A stretch of DNA of 20,746 bases from Methanosarcina sp. (GCA_013331265.1 DUGS01000138.1:1-20746), one strand, 5' to 3'. Shown: positions 1-7,245, counted from the stretch's first letter. Notes: a model not told the origin generated them from the sequence alone. Translations and numbers: made by a program.

Positions 1-558
1 AAGCTGAGGCCGAAAGACAATGATCCGCGGTTTGCTTTGTTGGCAGTATATTCCATTCCTTCTCCCCATAAATATCGTAGTCGTTTCCCTTTGAATCGGA
101 AGCCAAAAAGCCTGCTACCCTGCTCTATGATATTTCTCTTAAATCCAGATCGAGCCTTTTGTGCAGGGCTTTACTGGCATACATTATAGATTAAATTAGA
201 TTGTATTTAAACGTAGTTTTATTCCGCATTTTAGAATTTCTTTCGACATTTTTTATGGAAATGATATTAAAATTTTTAAGGATTTCCTGGAAAAGTCTCC
301 CGGAAACGGTACCTTGAAAAGGCATCGAAGAACCTTTCCCTGGCAAATGAGGTCTGGATCGAAAGAGAATTGGAAAAAACAGGAAGAATTTGAAGCATTA
401 GAAAATATAGTAAGTAAAAGAACGTTTCAAAGGAAAGGCTTCCAGGATTATGAATTAAAAAAGTAAGGAAGCCCTTTAAGAAAAAGGCTTCCGGAATTCA
501 CTTCATCCGAGCGTTACCGGTACTGTTTCCAAACGAAAGAAAAGAAAAAGCGTACACA
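1..558. other. Mostly non-coding left flank
   Basis: No convincing gene is seen. On the minus strand, about positions 125 to 1 can be read as an open fragment (VAGFLASDSKGNDYDIYGEK...) that leaves the window; it could be the edge of a secreted-protein gene or a remnant. Around 300-392 the plus strand reads a short lysine/glutamate-rich peptide ending in TGA with no clear start. A perfect 7-bp inverted repeat (GGAAGCC at 467-473, GGCTTCC at 486-492, loop 12) could form a hairpin, and a further copy of AGGCTTCC lies at 436-443. The stretch looks like decayed intergenic DNA. Confidence 0.4.
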
Positions 559-621
559 ATGCCTGGTTTCGGAGGGCCTGGATTCGGACAACCGTTCCCG
601 GGCATAAGTAGTAGAAGCTGA
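559..621 (+). CDS. Possible 20-residue Gly/Pro/Phe-rich peptide or gene remnant
   Basis: ATG at 559 opens a 20-residue frame starting MPGFGGPGFGQPFPG and ending in TGA. There is no clear ribosome site before it, and the frame is open upstream to about 451, so it may equally be the tail of a decayed gene with a GF/GP-rich end. Its composition is far from random for this A+T-rich region, which is the only reason to list it. Real expression is doubtful. Confidence 0.15.
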   Translation: MPGFGGPGFGQPFPGISSRS

Positions 622-640
622 CAGCCTCTTAAGCCGGCTC

Positions 641-949
641 TTACGTGCTTACGTCCGCATGAACCTTAAGTGTCGTATCCTTTTTTTCACTCCATATGGC
701 TTCAACTTCGAGTTTGGTTTTCAATCCAGTCTTGTGAGAAAATTTAAGTTTCTGGCCCTTTTTGACATCATGGACATCCAGAATCGTATTTCCGTTCATT
801 TTGGCCAGGATTGACCAGGTCCCACCTTCCGGAGAGATTATCTCGAAGTATCCTGAAACCGTGACTTTTAAAGTTGTCTTTGACGTTTCTGCAAATCCAC
901 GCCCGTTTTTAACGGGTATGGAGATATCTATTTCATGTTTCTTTGTCAT
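641..949 (-). CDS. Hypothetical beta-rich protein, 102 aa
   Basis: Small soluble protein of unknown function. The start ATG at 949 follows GAGGAATAAA, a good ribosome site, and the gene ends in TAA. The sequence alternates charged and hydrophobic residues (for example TLKVTVSGYFEII, TILDVHDVKKGQKLKF, TKLEVEAIW), a pattern typical of a beta-sandwich. There is no signal peptide, no membrane segment and no cysteine. It lies downstream of the PadR-type gene on the same strand, about 175 bases away, and could be co-transcribed with it, but nothing ties it to gas vesicles beyond position. No family was recognised. Confidence 0.7.
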   Translation of the reverse strand: MTKKHEIDISIPVKNGRGFAETSKTTLKVTVSGYFEIISPEGGTWSILAKMNGNTILDVHDVKKGQKLKFSHKTGLKTKLEVEAIWSEKKDTTLKVHADVST

Positions 950-1124
950 TTTATTCCTCGTATCCTTTACTCAATTTTTATAATATTATCCCGGATTACA
1001 GGCCTGCCAGTACCTTGCTGCTTTTTAATGCCTTTACTTTTTCGTAAAATTGCAACCCTATTTTTGTGTCTGGCATGCGCTTTTTACGGGTTAAGCAGGA
1101 AAAATCTATGGAAAAATTCTCAGC

Positions 1125-1538
1125 TTATCGTATTAATGAAAGCATGTAATTAAGTGCAATAGCGAAGTCATTTAATTTCTCGTCTATGAGGTCCATCCCT
1201 TTTTCCGTGGGTACGTATATTTTCGTCCTGAGATCCCCTTTTAAGGGATGGATCTCTATGACATGTCTGTCTTTCAGCGAATACAGGATAGGATATATTG
1301 AGCTCTGATTTATGAACACATCAAATTGAGCAAATATTTCTTTTATGATGTCCTGCCCGCACATGGGTTTTTTCTTGAGAAGTGAAAGTACGATCACATC
1401 CAGATGCTTTTTTATGATAGTCTCGAGTTCTTCATTGTTAAGTCCGAGTTTTTTATTTTTATCCAGACTTTGTTGGAAATAAGAAAAATTATTCATTTTG
1501 GAAATTCGGTTTTCATCTTCTTTTCTTTCTAAAAGCAT
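1125..1538 (-). CDS. PadR-family transcriptional regulator
   Basis: Probable DNA-binding regulator, 137 aa. After about 45 polar residues comes a winged-helix core typical of PadR: helix LDVIVLSLLKKKPMCGQDII, recognition region FINQSSIYPILYSLKDRHVIEI, and a wing ending KIYVPTEKGMDLI. The PadR family usually has 100-180 residues and acts as a dimer repressor or activator. The start at 1538 is supported by GGTGA four bases upstream; an inner Met at residue 15 is an alternative. It is transcribed away from gvpA, the position haloarchaeal gvpE/gvpD hold relative to gvpA; no separate gvpD or gvpE is seen, so it is the best candidate for the local gvp regulator. That role is inferred from position; the family call is firm. 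Confidence 0.85.
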   Translation of the reverse strand: MLLERKEDENRISKMNNFSYFQQSLDKNKKLGLNNEELETIIKKHLDVIVLSLLKKKPMCGQDIIKEIFAQFDVFINQSSIYPILYSLKDRHVIEIHPLKGDLRTKIYVPTEKGMDLIDEKLNDFAIALNYMLSLIR

Positions 1539-1554
1539 ACTTTCACCAACAGTT

Positions 1555-1590
1555 ACTTTTTGAAAAGTTGCATCGGGAAATATAAATTAA
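1555..1590 (-). promoter_or_regulatory. padR promoter with palindrome
   Basis: On the minus strand an A+T box (TAATTTATAT, complement of 1580-1589) fits an archaeal TATA element and predicts a start near 1555-1560, giving a short leader before the ATG at 1538. A palindrome with perfect 6-bp arms, ACTTTT-TG-AAAAGT at 1555-1568, overlaps that predicted start. A related TTTCAAAATTTT lies at 1615-1626. This would suit autoregulation. Confidence 0.4.
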
Positions 1591-1640
1591 AAATTTCATC
1601 ATTTTCGACCTCGATTTCAAAATTTTATGCCCGGTTTCAT

Positions 1641-1796
1641 GAGAAATATCTCAAACCCAGTGTTATCCTCTGATTGCCTGCTCGGAAGCAATCGGACAGG
1701 TTTCATTGAGCGGTTGCAGTCAGGTTTAGTGCAGCCCTCGTCGGGTACAAAAGTTGGTATGAAGCATACCTGAGTAACACCCTGTTTATGGGGTAT
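1641..1796. other. Block of consecutive hairpins, possible structured RNA
   Basis: Four small stems follow one another in otherwise empty DNA: GAGA/TCTC at 1641-1652; a 9-bp stem (one G-U) pairing TCTGATTGC 1669-1677 with GCAATCGGA 1688-1696; GGTATG/CATACC at 1756-1770 with a 3-base loop; and ACCC/GGGT around 1779-1794. No ORF covers them. They could be a small RNA, part of a long leader, or a mobile-element remnant. No known RNA family was recognised. Confidence 0.25.
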
Positions 1797-1844
1797 TGCC
1801 GGTCAAATTACATAATTTATTAGATAGTGCAGAAAACATTACAA

Positions 1845-1880
1845 ATTTTGAAACAAAATCGAGAAGATACTAAATATTAT
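1845..1880 (+). promoter_or_regulatory. Candidate gvpA promoter with upstream palindrome
   Basis: TAAATATTAT at 1871-1880 is a reasonable archaeal TATA element. Just upstream, ATTTTG-AAA-CAAAAT at 1845-1859 is a palindrome with perfect 6-bp arms, placed where an activator or repressor would contact the pre-initiation complex. Predicted transcription start is near 1900, which would give gvpA a leader of about 275 bases. The half-site TTTTGAAA resembles the elements near the padR promoter. Confidence 0.35.
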
Positions 1881-1930
1881 TAACCTGTTAGTGTATACTC
1901 TGTTACATACTTCTAAAAGAGGTGGTCACT

Positions 1931-1951
1931 ATGAAAAATAAATTAAAGTGA
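1931..1951 (+). CDS. Possible 6-codon leader peptide upstream of gvpA
   Basis: ATG at 1931 opens MKNKLK then TGA. It is preceded by AGAGGTGGTCACT, a ribosome site as strong as those of the real gvp genes. It lies after the predicted gvpA promoter and before two hairpins, so it could be a translated leader that affects gvpA expression, or the truncated start of a lost gene. Too short to call on coding statistics. Confidence 0.25.
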   Translation: MKNKLK

Positions 1952-2001
1952 TTCGATTTGTTTCTTAACTTGATCTGGAATCGTCATATCGGTTTAAAGA
2001 T

Positions 2002-2133
2002 AATACAGGTTTTTGTGCCTGTATTTACCACTCATGTGAAACGCCATATTGTTTCGCAAATTGTATTACAAAAACTCCTTCAGGAAAAAAGAACTGAAAT
2101 AAGAGCTCAGGCTGCCTATAGGTGACCCGAGCT
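2002..2133 (+). promoter_or_regulatory. Two hairpins in the gvpA leader
   Basis: The first hairpin pairs AATACAGG (2002-2009) with CCTGTATT (2018-2025), perfect 8 bp with an 8-base loop. The second pairs AGCTCAGG (2104-2111) with CCCGAGCT (2126-2133) with one mismatch, and is followed at once by TTTATTTT, so it resembles a terminator or attenuator. gvpA starts 43 bases further on. A terminator-like element inside the presumed leader of the most strongly expressed gene suggests control of read-through, but no experiment supports it here. Confidence 0.35.
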
Positions 2134-2176
2134 TTATTTTCAGGAAGATTTTAAAGCGCGGAAAAGAGGTATCAAG

Positions 2177-2404
2177 ATGGTAAACCCGGACTCTTCGAGT
2201 CTTGCAGAAGTATTAGATAGAATACTGGACAAAGGTATAGTCGTGGACACATGGGCAAGGATCTCCCTTGTTGGAATTGAAATCTTGTCAATTGAAGCCA
2301 GAGTTGTTGTTTCTTCTATAGACACCTACCTGCACTATGCAGAAGAAATTACAATGATTGAACAGGCTGCAATGGAAGCAGCTCCCGAGGTTCCTGTTGC
2401 TTAA
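2177..2404 (+). CDS. gvpA: Gas vesicle structural protein GvpA
   Basis: Main shell protein of the gas vesicle; thousands of copies stack as ribs to form the gas-filled, protein-only cylinder in the cytoplasm. The 75-aa sequence has the family order: polar N-terminus, helix 1 (LAEVLDRILDKGIVVD), beta-hairpin (WARISLVGIEILSIEARVVV), helix 2 (SSIDTYLHYAEEITMIEQAA) and a short Ala/Pro/Glu tail. Length is normal for GvpA. AGAGGT at 2165-2170 fixes the ATG at 2177. It is first in the plus-strand gvp series and is followed 78 bases later by gvpN. GvpJ and GvpM downstream are paralogues of this fold. No gvpC, the external strengthening protein, is visible. Confidence 0.97.
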   Translation: MVNPDSSSLAEVLDRILDKGIVVDTWARISLVGIEILSIEARVVVSSIDTYLHYAEEITMIEQAAMEAAPEVPVA

Positions 2405-2482
2405 ACAGGAATTTTATTTTTTATTATCGGATTAAAAATCGAAAGTCCGGAGCCAGAAAGTCCGGACAGGCAGGGAGCATGT

Positions 2483-3544
2483 ATGAGATCTCAGGTGCCG
2501 TTTTCAAGGAAAGCAAGAGGAAAAAGCGTTCAGCAGCAGAAAACCGAAAGAATTGCGGAAAAACCGGCAGAAAGGGAGACTGAAAAGGCAAAAAAAGATA
2601 TCTCCGAAACAGCCGGCAGCGGTGAAAGCAGGTACATAATCCCGCAAAATGAGAACTTTGTCAATACTGCAGTTGTGGATGAACTTACCACAAGGGTTGA
2701 AAGCTGGATTAAGGCCGGATATCCTGTTCACCTGATCGGGCCTACAGGATGCGGAAAAACAAGTCTTGCATTACATGTTGCAAAAAGAATCGGGAGGCCG
2801 GTAGTCTGGATCAACAGGGATGAAGCTATTACTACAAAGGACCTGGTGGGAGGCTATTTTCAGGTAAAGAAAGAGACGCTTGTGGACAATTTTGTACACA
2901 ATGTCTCCAAAAAGACTGATATCATAAACCCGGAATGGGCCGACAATCCGCTTACTACCGCCTGCAGGAACGGTTACACCCTGGTATACAATGAGTTTTC
3001 CAGGACACGGCCCATTGCAAACAACGTGTTTCTTTCGATCTTTGAAGAGGGCATTCTCGAACTCCCTGCAAAAAACGGACAGGATCGCTATGTCATGGTC
3101 AACCCGGAATTCCGGGCAATTCTTACAAGCAACTCAGTGGAATATTCAGGTGTACATAGACCTCAGGATGCTCTGCTGGACCGCATCATCAGTATTCACA
3201 TGGATTACTATGATTTCGAGACTGAAGTAGACATAGTATGTAAGCAAACGGGAGTCCGTGAAGAAGACGCCAGGAGAATAGTAACGGTTGTAAGAAAGAT
3301 CAGGGAAAAGATGGAACTTGCCCTTAAGCCCGGTACGAGGGCATGTATTATGGCTGGCAGGTTCTTGAAAACCCTGGAAAATGAAAAAGAAGTGCCTCTG
3401 GAACAGCTGCTTACGGATGTAATCGCAGCAAAAGTCAGCTCGTACCAGGACCTGGAAATAAAACAAAAAATCGTCAAAGAAGCCCTGGCCGAAATTGAGA
3501 AAAATTCCTTGAGCCAGAAAGGCGTGCAGCCAGGAGAGGCATGA
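2483..3544 (+). CDS. gvpN: Gas vesicle AAA+ ATPase GvpN
   Basis: AAA+ ATPase of the MoxR-like group, needed for full-size gas vesicles; thought to act as an assembly chaperone. Of 353 residues, the first 50 are a basic, charged extension. Walker A GPTGCGKT is at 86-93, the Walker B strand TLVYNEF at about 166-172 (Asn where many AAA+ proteins have Asp), sensor 1 ILTSNS at 213-218, and a candidate arginine finger in DALLDRI at 229-235. A helical lid follows. ATG at 2483 follows CAGGGAG; an ATG at 2479 is out of frame. It lies between gvpA and gvpO, the A-N-O order also known in haloarchaea (there A-C-N-O). Ends in TGA. Confidence 0.96.
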   Translation: MRSQVPFSRKARGKSVQQQKTERIAEKPAERETEKAKKDISETAGSGESRYIIPQNENFVNTAVVDELTTRVESWIKAGYPVHLIGPTGCGKTSLALHVAKRIGRPVVWINRDEAITTKDLVGGYFQVKKETLVDNFVHNVSKKTDIINPEWADNPLTTACRNGYTLVYNEFSRTRPIANNVFLSIFEEGILELPAKNGQDRYVMVNPEFRAILTSNSVEYSGVHRPQDALLDRIISIHMDYYDFETEVDIVCKQTGVREEDARRIVTVVRKIREKMELALKPGTRACIMAGRFLKTLENEKEVPLEQLLTDVIAAKVSSYQDLEIKQKIVKEALAEIEKNSLSQKGVQPGEA

Positions 3545-3624
3545 CTCAAATTTCGAGGGCAATCGGTCTCCGCTTCAATTTCTGCTCTTGATTCAAAACC
3601 CATTGCTAAACGAGGTTTTTTAGG

Positions 3625-3900
3625 ATGGTAACAAACAGGAATATCAAAAAAATTTGTAACACTGCAGTTGAATTTCTCGAAAATCTGCTAAACCGAAAAG
3701 CAGAGGGGATCGTCAACATATCCATGGAAGAAGAGTGCTGGAAAATCCATATAGAAGTACTTGAAAGAAAGGCAGTCCCCGACACTCAGGACCAGTTTGG
3801 GATCTATGAAGTCAAGCTTGACGATAACATGAATATCCTGCAGTACAGGAAAATAGGAATGAGAAAACGGACGGAAATGTTCGTGGAAGAGGAAGACTGA
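3625..3900 (+). CDS. gvpO: Gas vesicle protein GvpO
   Basis: GvpO family protein, 91 aa. In haloarchaea gvpO is transcribed with gvpA-C-N and is needed for vesicle formation; its biochemical role is unclear. The conserved core is visible: W at residue 40 in CWKIHIEVLER, then AVPDTQDQFGIYEVKLD, and the C-terminal ILQYRKIGMRKR. The N-terminal half is an alpha-helix (AVEFLENLLNRKAEG). It is shorter than many haloarchaeal versions because the acidic N-terminal extension is missing. The start follows GAGG and AGG upstream of ATG 3625. It lies 80 bases after gvpN. Confidence 0.92.
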   Translation: MVTNRNIKKICNTAVEFLENLLNRKAEGIVNISMEEECWKIHIEVLERKAVPDTQDQFGIYEVKLDDNMNILQYRKIGMRKRTEMFVEEED

Positions 3901-3996
3901 AATACATCAATCCAGGGCGCACGTTCAAGGAATAAAAGAAGAAGCGAATAGGTTTAAAACCGGAAGTAAAGGACTGATAATGCAGGGAGGATCATT

Positions 3997-4845
3997 TTGA
4001 AGCAAAGTGAAATAGATGGCTGTACGAACACGGATGCCCTGTGGCTGGAGCACTGGATAATCCAGAAAAAGAGAGCAGGGGTCCGGAAAAACCCGGAAGA
4101 CAGTCTGAGCAAGGGGACTGAAAGCAAAAGGGAGCCGGAAAAAGCCCTGAAAATAAGGGCTTTGAAACTCTGGTCGCATGGAAACAGCCTGAATGGAAAT
4201 ATCATTAATAAGGATTTTTTAGCCGGCTGCACACAGAAAATGCTTGAAGAAGTACTTCGAAATAAACACATATTGCTCCTTTATACAAGCAACGGAAAAG
4301 CAGAGCAGATCAAAAAAATGTTTGTATCGGGAGCAGGAAAAAACCAGAAAGTATTTTACACGAGTGAGAAAAAGCCGGTCCTGAGTTATGGAAAATTATT
4401 CTCTTTCGGGGAAGTTTCAGGTTATACCCTGCAAGCAACCCAACCTGAGAAACTTTCCAGGCTTGTGGGAAAGCCGGAAAATCCCGAAAATAAGTTCAGG
4501 TTAATTATTGATAATGTGGCAAAACCCGGGAAAATAGCCCCCTTCCTCTCTGCCGGGCCAGGGAGTTCGGTGATGGCTGCATACGACCTTGGGGCCCTTG
4601 ACTCGAAGAGACTCGAGGAACTGGTTACCTGGGCTGATACTTTGCTCCTTGACCTTTCAAACATAAGCTTACAGCTTGCAAAGCTAAAAATGGATCTTAA
4701 AGTCCGAAATTGTACGGTTGAAGGGTTTAATAGAACCACGGGGAAAGGCCGGATCAGCAGGTTAGGGAAGGAAAAAGTTTTGCTAGGAGAGCTTTTTTCC
4801 CCTCTAGGAGAAGCGGGAGTTTCAGGCACAGAGGCCTGGATATGA
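3997..4845 (+). CDS. Unknown 282-aa protein between gvpO and gvpF; possible degenerate RecA/MEDS-like fold
   Basis: Not assigned to a family with confidence. The start is TTG at 3997, fixed by GGGAGG at 3985-3990; the last codon overlaps gvpF by ATGA, so the two are translationally coupled. The N-terminal 70 residues are charged and Lys/Glu-rich. From about residue 88 there is an alternating strand/helix pattern: KHILLLYTSNGKAEQIKKMF, then VFYTSEKKPVL, LIIDNVAKPGKI, then helix LEELVTWADTLLLDLSNISL and a C-terminal beta segment. This recalls MEDS/KaiC-like domains in which the P-loop has decayed: SNGKAEQ sits where GxxGxGKT would be. Haloarchaeal GvpD is a P-loop protein of the gvp locus, so a distant link is possible but unproven. 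Confidence 0.75.
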   Translation: MKQSEIDGCTNTDALWLEHWIIQKKRAGVRKNPEDSLSKGTESKREPEKALKIRALKLWSHGNSLNGNIINKDFLAGCTQKMLEEVLRNKHILLLYTSNGKAEQIKKMFVSGAGKNQKVFYTSEKKPVLSYGKLFSFGEVSGYTLQATQPEKLSRLVGKPENPENKFRLIIDNVAKPGKIAPFLSAGPGSSVMAAYDLGALDSKRLEELVTWADTLLLDLSNISLQLAKLKMDLKVRNCTVEGFNRTTGKGRISRLGKEKVLLGELFSPLGEAGVSGTEAWI

Positions 4846-5507
4846 AGAATAAAACTCAGCCTCCGGAGAACGGAATATACGTATACTGCGTAATCAGGAC
4901 TCCCGGGGAGACGAAAAATTTCGGAAACATCGGTTTTGGAGGAAAAGAAGTCTACACAATTGATTACAAAGAATTTTCTTCGGTTGCAAGTGTTGCCCCT
5001 TTAAAAAAATATGACATGGAAAATGAAAAGGAAATTGAAACCCATCAAAATGTTGTGAAAATGGTGATGATGGAGCATTCCGTAATTCCTGTGGCTTACG
5101 GAATGGTCTTTAAAAGCAGGAAACTTGTCCTGGCTTCTATGAAAGTGGCCCAGAAAGCCATGAAAAAAACCCTGAACGTGGTGGAGGGAAAAGTGGAACT
5201 TGGTATCAAGATCCTCAACCAGCAGGGGCAAGCAAGCCAGTTAGATACCGGGTCCTGCGTGGAAGAGTTTGAAAAAGAACTTGGCAAACTTTCATCCGAT
5301 TCAAAAAAGTTAACACTATTCAGCAAGCGGCTGCTCATGAATACGGCTTATCTTGTGGAAAAAGACAGGGTAGATGCTTTTTCGGATGCAGTAGAGGCAC
5401 TTGAAACCAAATACAAACCGCTTAATATCCAATACAGCGGGCCCTGGCCTGCTTATAATTTTGTGGACATAAAGATATTATCCAAACAGCAAGAGGGAGG
5501 AAGATAA
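4842..5507 (+). CDS. gvpF: Gas vesicle protein GvpF
   Basis: GvpF/GvpL family, 221 aa. These proteins are minor components needed for nucleation, and GvpF is known to bind GvpA. The family start GIYVYCVIR is at 12-20, followed by a beta-alpha fold (VYTIDYKEFSSVASV), the conserved block ETHQNVVKMVMMEHSVIPVAYGMVF and a C-terminal GPWPAYNFVDIKI. It is called F rather than L because it directly precedes gvpG, as in haloarchaeal F-G; the second family copy (9069) sits between K and M. It overlaps the preceding gene by ATGA and gvpG by one base, so translation of the three is coupled. Confidence 0.93.
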   Translation: MKNKTQPPENGIYVYCVIRTPGETKNFGNIGFGGKEVYTIDYKEFSSVASVAPLKKYDMENEKEIETHQNVVKMVMMEHSVIPVAYGMVFKSRKLVLASMKVAQKAMKKTLNVVEGKVELGIKILNQQGQASQLDTGSCVEEFEKELGKLSSDSKKLTLFSKRLLMNTAYLVEKDRVDAFSDAVEALETKYKPLNIQYSGPWPAYNFVDIKILSKQQEGGR

Positions 5508-5773
5508 TGTTTCTATTCGACGACATTCTCATGAGTATGATGGGGGTTTCCGTTCCGGGCCTGAATTTGTTCTCCACACTGGAACTGGTAAAAGACCTGG
5601 CTTACAAAGAGTTGTATGATCCTGAAATAATCAGGAACGAGATAAAGGAAAACCGCATGCTTTACGAGTTTGGAGATATCTCGGAAGAAGCTTACAATAC
5701 CAGAAAAACCGAACTTATGAACCAGCTTGAACAGGTACAGAAGCTTTTGAATGCGAATGTTTCTTTCCTGTGA
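5507..5773 (+). CDS. gvpG: Gas vesicle protein GvpG
   Basis: Small accessory gas vesicle protein, 88 aa, near the usual 80-90. Family features are the N-terminal MFLFDDILM, a Gly/Pro turn (GVSVPGLNLF) and the helical remainder LVKDLAYKELYDPEIIRNEI...MLYEFGDISEEAYNTRKTEL, a long charged helix hairpin. In haloarchaea GvpG is one of the accessory proteins that interact with the F/L proteins. A very strong ribosome site (GAGGGAGGAAG) lies just before the ATG, inside the end of gvpF, and the two genes share one base. A gap of about 165 bases follows before the next gene. Confidence 0.92.
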   Translation: MFLFDDILMSMMGVSVPGLNLFSTLELVKDLAYKELYDPEIIRNEIKENRMLYEFGDISEEAYNTRKTELMNQLEQVQKLLNANVSFL

Positions 5774-5939
5774 ACAACTCGGCCTGGTGCTTCCCGCCAT
5801 ACGGTAGCTATCCGCTGATACAATATGCTAAGCGCTGATAAGTAGCTTCAGCTGTGGCTATAAAAAGGGTTTAAATGTGCGGAAGGGGAGGGCTTTGCTG
5901 GAAGGAGTATAGGAAAACAGGTGGATATGAGGTGAAATT

Positions 5940-6545
5940 GTGTTGTCAGAACGAGAAATCAGGGGACTATACAACAGGAAAGAGGGAGAAAAAAGGATAA
6001 AAGCTGCCCGGCAGGTGATGAGGATGCAAAAAGCCTCGCATCTGGAAAAACTTTCGGGACATAGGGAGCATCTCCGAGCCATGGTCATAAAGCAAAATCT
6101 GGCCGCAGATACCCAGGTTGAGAATAAGGCCTTAATTGTGGCTCCTATCCTTGCCGAAAACCGGGAAAAATTAGAAAGGAGAAAAATTGTCTCCAGGGGG
6201 AGAGCGATAAGGAAAGGGCGGCTTATTCTCGCATATTCTCTGGTCCCCTCAAATTATTTTTCCGACTGTGCGGCAAAACCTCAAAAAAATAAAATGGTGC
6301 CTGACCTCCTGTACGCAGAAAAGTTAAAAAAAAGCACAAAAGTGTCCCTGCTTCCGGATCAGGACTTTTCGGACCTGGCAAATTTCTGCAACAAAATCTG
6401 CATCGGAAGAGATGCATTCAGGCAAAGGTCCAATATGATCGAGAAAGCAAAGCAAGAGGAAAACAAAAAAAGTTCGGAGCGACCGAGATGCCTGTACAGG
6501 AGATATGTGGCCTATTACAAACTCAGGCGGAGCAGGATGTTCTGA
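5940..6545 (+). CDS. Unknown basic 201-aa protein in the GvpI position
   Basis: No family recognised. The start is GTG at 5940, placed by GAGGTGA a few bases upstream; the gene ends in TGA. The protein is strongly basic, with runs such as KRIKAARQVMRMQKASHLEKL, REKLERRKIVSRGRAIRKGR and a tail PRCLYRRYVAYYKLRRSRMF. It is mostly helical, with no membrane segment; Cys residues are scattered (110, 149, 151 and 184 roughly) and do not form a clear metal site. It lies between gvpG and gvpJ, where haloarchaea have gvpH and gvpI; GvpI is also small and basic, so it may be an analogue, but no sequence match can be claimed. Binding to acidic protein or nucleic acid is possible. Confidence 0.7.
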   Translation: MLSEREIRGLYNRKEGEKRIKAARQVMRMQKASHLEKLSGHREHLRAMVIKQNLAADTQVENKALIVAPILAENREKLERRKIVSRGRAIRKGRLILAYSLVPSNYFSDCAAKPQKNKMVPDLLYAEKLKKSTKVSLLPDQDFSDLANFCNKICIGRDAFRQRSNMIEKAKQEENKKSSERPRCLYRRYVAYYKLRRSRMF

Positions 6546-6662
6546 AACCGAATCTTTTGCCAGAGAAGCCGGGGCCTGGTGTACAGGCTTTATGGACCGC
6601 CTTTCCCCTGGCTTTCCTTTCAATCCAGGCCCTTCCGGGCTAAGCACAGAGGAATGAATCGC

Positions 6663-7046
6663 ATGAATCAAACAAACTATGAGCCCGTGATGAGAGAAAG
6701 GGGTACACTTGTTGACATAATTGATAGAATTCTGGACAAAGGGCTCGTTCTCAATGCCGACATCTCGGTTTCCGTAGGAGGGACTGAACTCCTGGGAATA
6801 AAAATAACCGCATCCCTTTCTTCCTTCGAAACCGCAGCCAGATATGGTCTCGAGTTTCCTTCAGGGACCAACCTGAAAGCTCCGGGCTGGCAGCAGACAG
6901 AAACAACGTTTGCCCTTTGTCCGGAATGCGGAAACAGAAGAGATGAAAAGCTCCTGATAAACGAAGGCTGCCCGATCTGCGGCTGGACAAGCCCCCTGAA
7001 AGACCGGGTCCGGCCTTTACTATTACAGGATAAAAAAATAGATTGA
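6663..7046 (+). CDS. gvpJ: GvpJ with C-terminal zinc ribbon
   Basis: GvpA-like accessory protein needed for nucleation, 127 aa. Residues 14-66 match the GvpJ form of the fold: TLVDIIDRILDKGLVLNADI, SVSVGGTELLGIKI, and the hallmark SSFETAARYGLEFPSGT. The last 45 residues are an addition: Cys86-x2-Cys89 and Cys103-x2-Cys106 (CPECG...CPICG) form a rubredoxin/zinc-ribbon knuckle pair. The frame is open from a GTG at 6579, but AGAGGA at 6648-6653 spaced 9 bases from ATG 6663 favours this start; ATG 6654 abuts the ribosome site and is less likely. Haloarchaeal GvpJ ends in a short acidic tail and lacks such a ribbon as far as is known to me. Confidence 0.93.
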   Translation: MNQTNYEPVMRERGTLVDIIDRILDKGLVLNADISVSVGGTELLGIKITASLSSFETAARYGLEFPSGTNLKAPGWQQTETTFALCPECGNRRDEKLLINEGCPICGWTSPLKDRVRPLLLQDKKID

Positions 7047-7071
7047 AAACAGAGACAAGAGGTGAAAAGCT

Positions 7072-7197
7072 ATGTTTGGTTTTTTCAAGAAAAGACGTGA
7101 AATGAAAAGAAAACGAGAACTCGAAAGAGAACAGGAAAGAGAAAGAATGGACCGGGAAATGGAAGAGATTAAGAGAAAACTGGATCAGGTTGACTGA
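7072..7197 (+). CDS. Small highly charged protein, 41 aa
   Basis: ATG at 7072 follows AGAGGTGAAAAGCT, a strong ribosome site, and the frame runs 41 residues to TGA. It begins MFGFFKKRREMKRKR and continues as a nearly pure Glu/Arg/Lys helix ending EEIKRKLDQVD. No function is known. It shares its start (MFG-[FI]) and its end (E-[ED]-I-K-[RK]-K-L-D) with the next gene, so the two look like diverged duplicates of which this is the short form. It lies 25 bases after gvpJ and is in the operon. Confidence 0.65.
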   Translation: MFGFFKKRREMKRKRELEREQERERMDREMEEIKRKLDQVD

Positions 7198-7245
7198 AAC
7201 TAGGAACAGACAGGTAAAATGCAAAGCAAAAAGCGAGGTTAAATC

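Noticed and set aside
6579..6662. Longer GvpJ start at GTG 6579
   Set aside because: It adds 28 residues unlike any GvpJ; the ribosome site at 6648-6653 fits ATG 6663.
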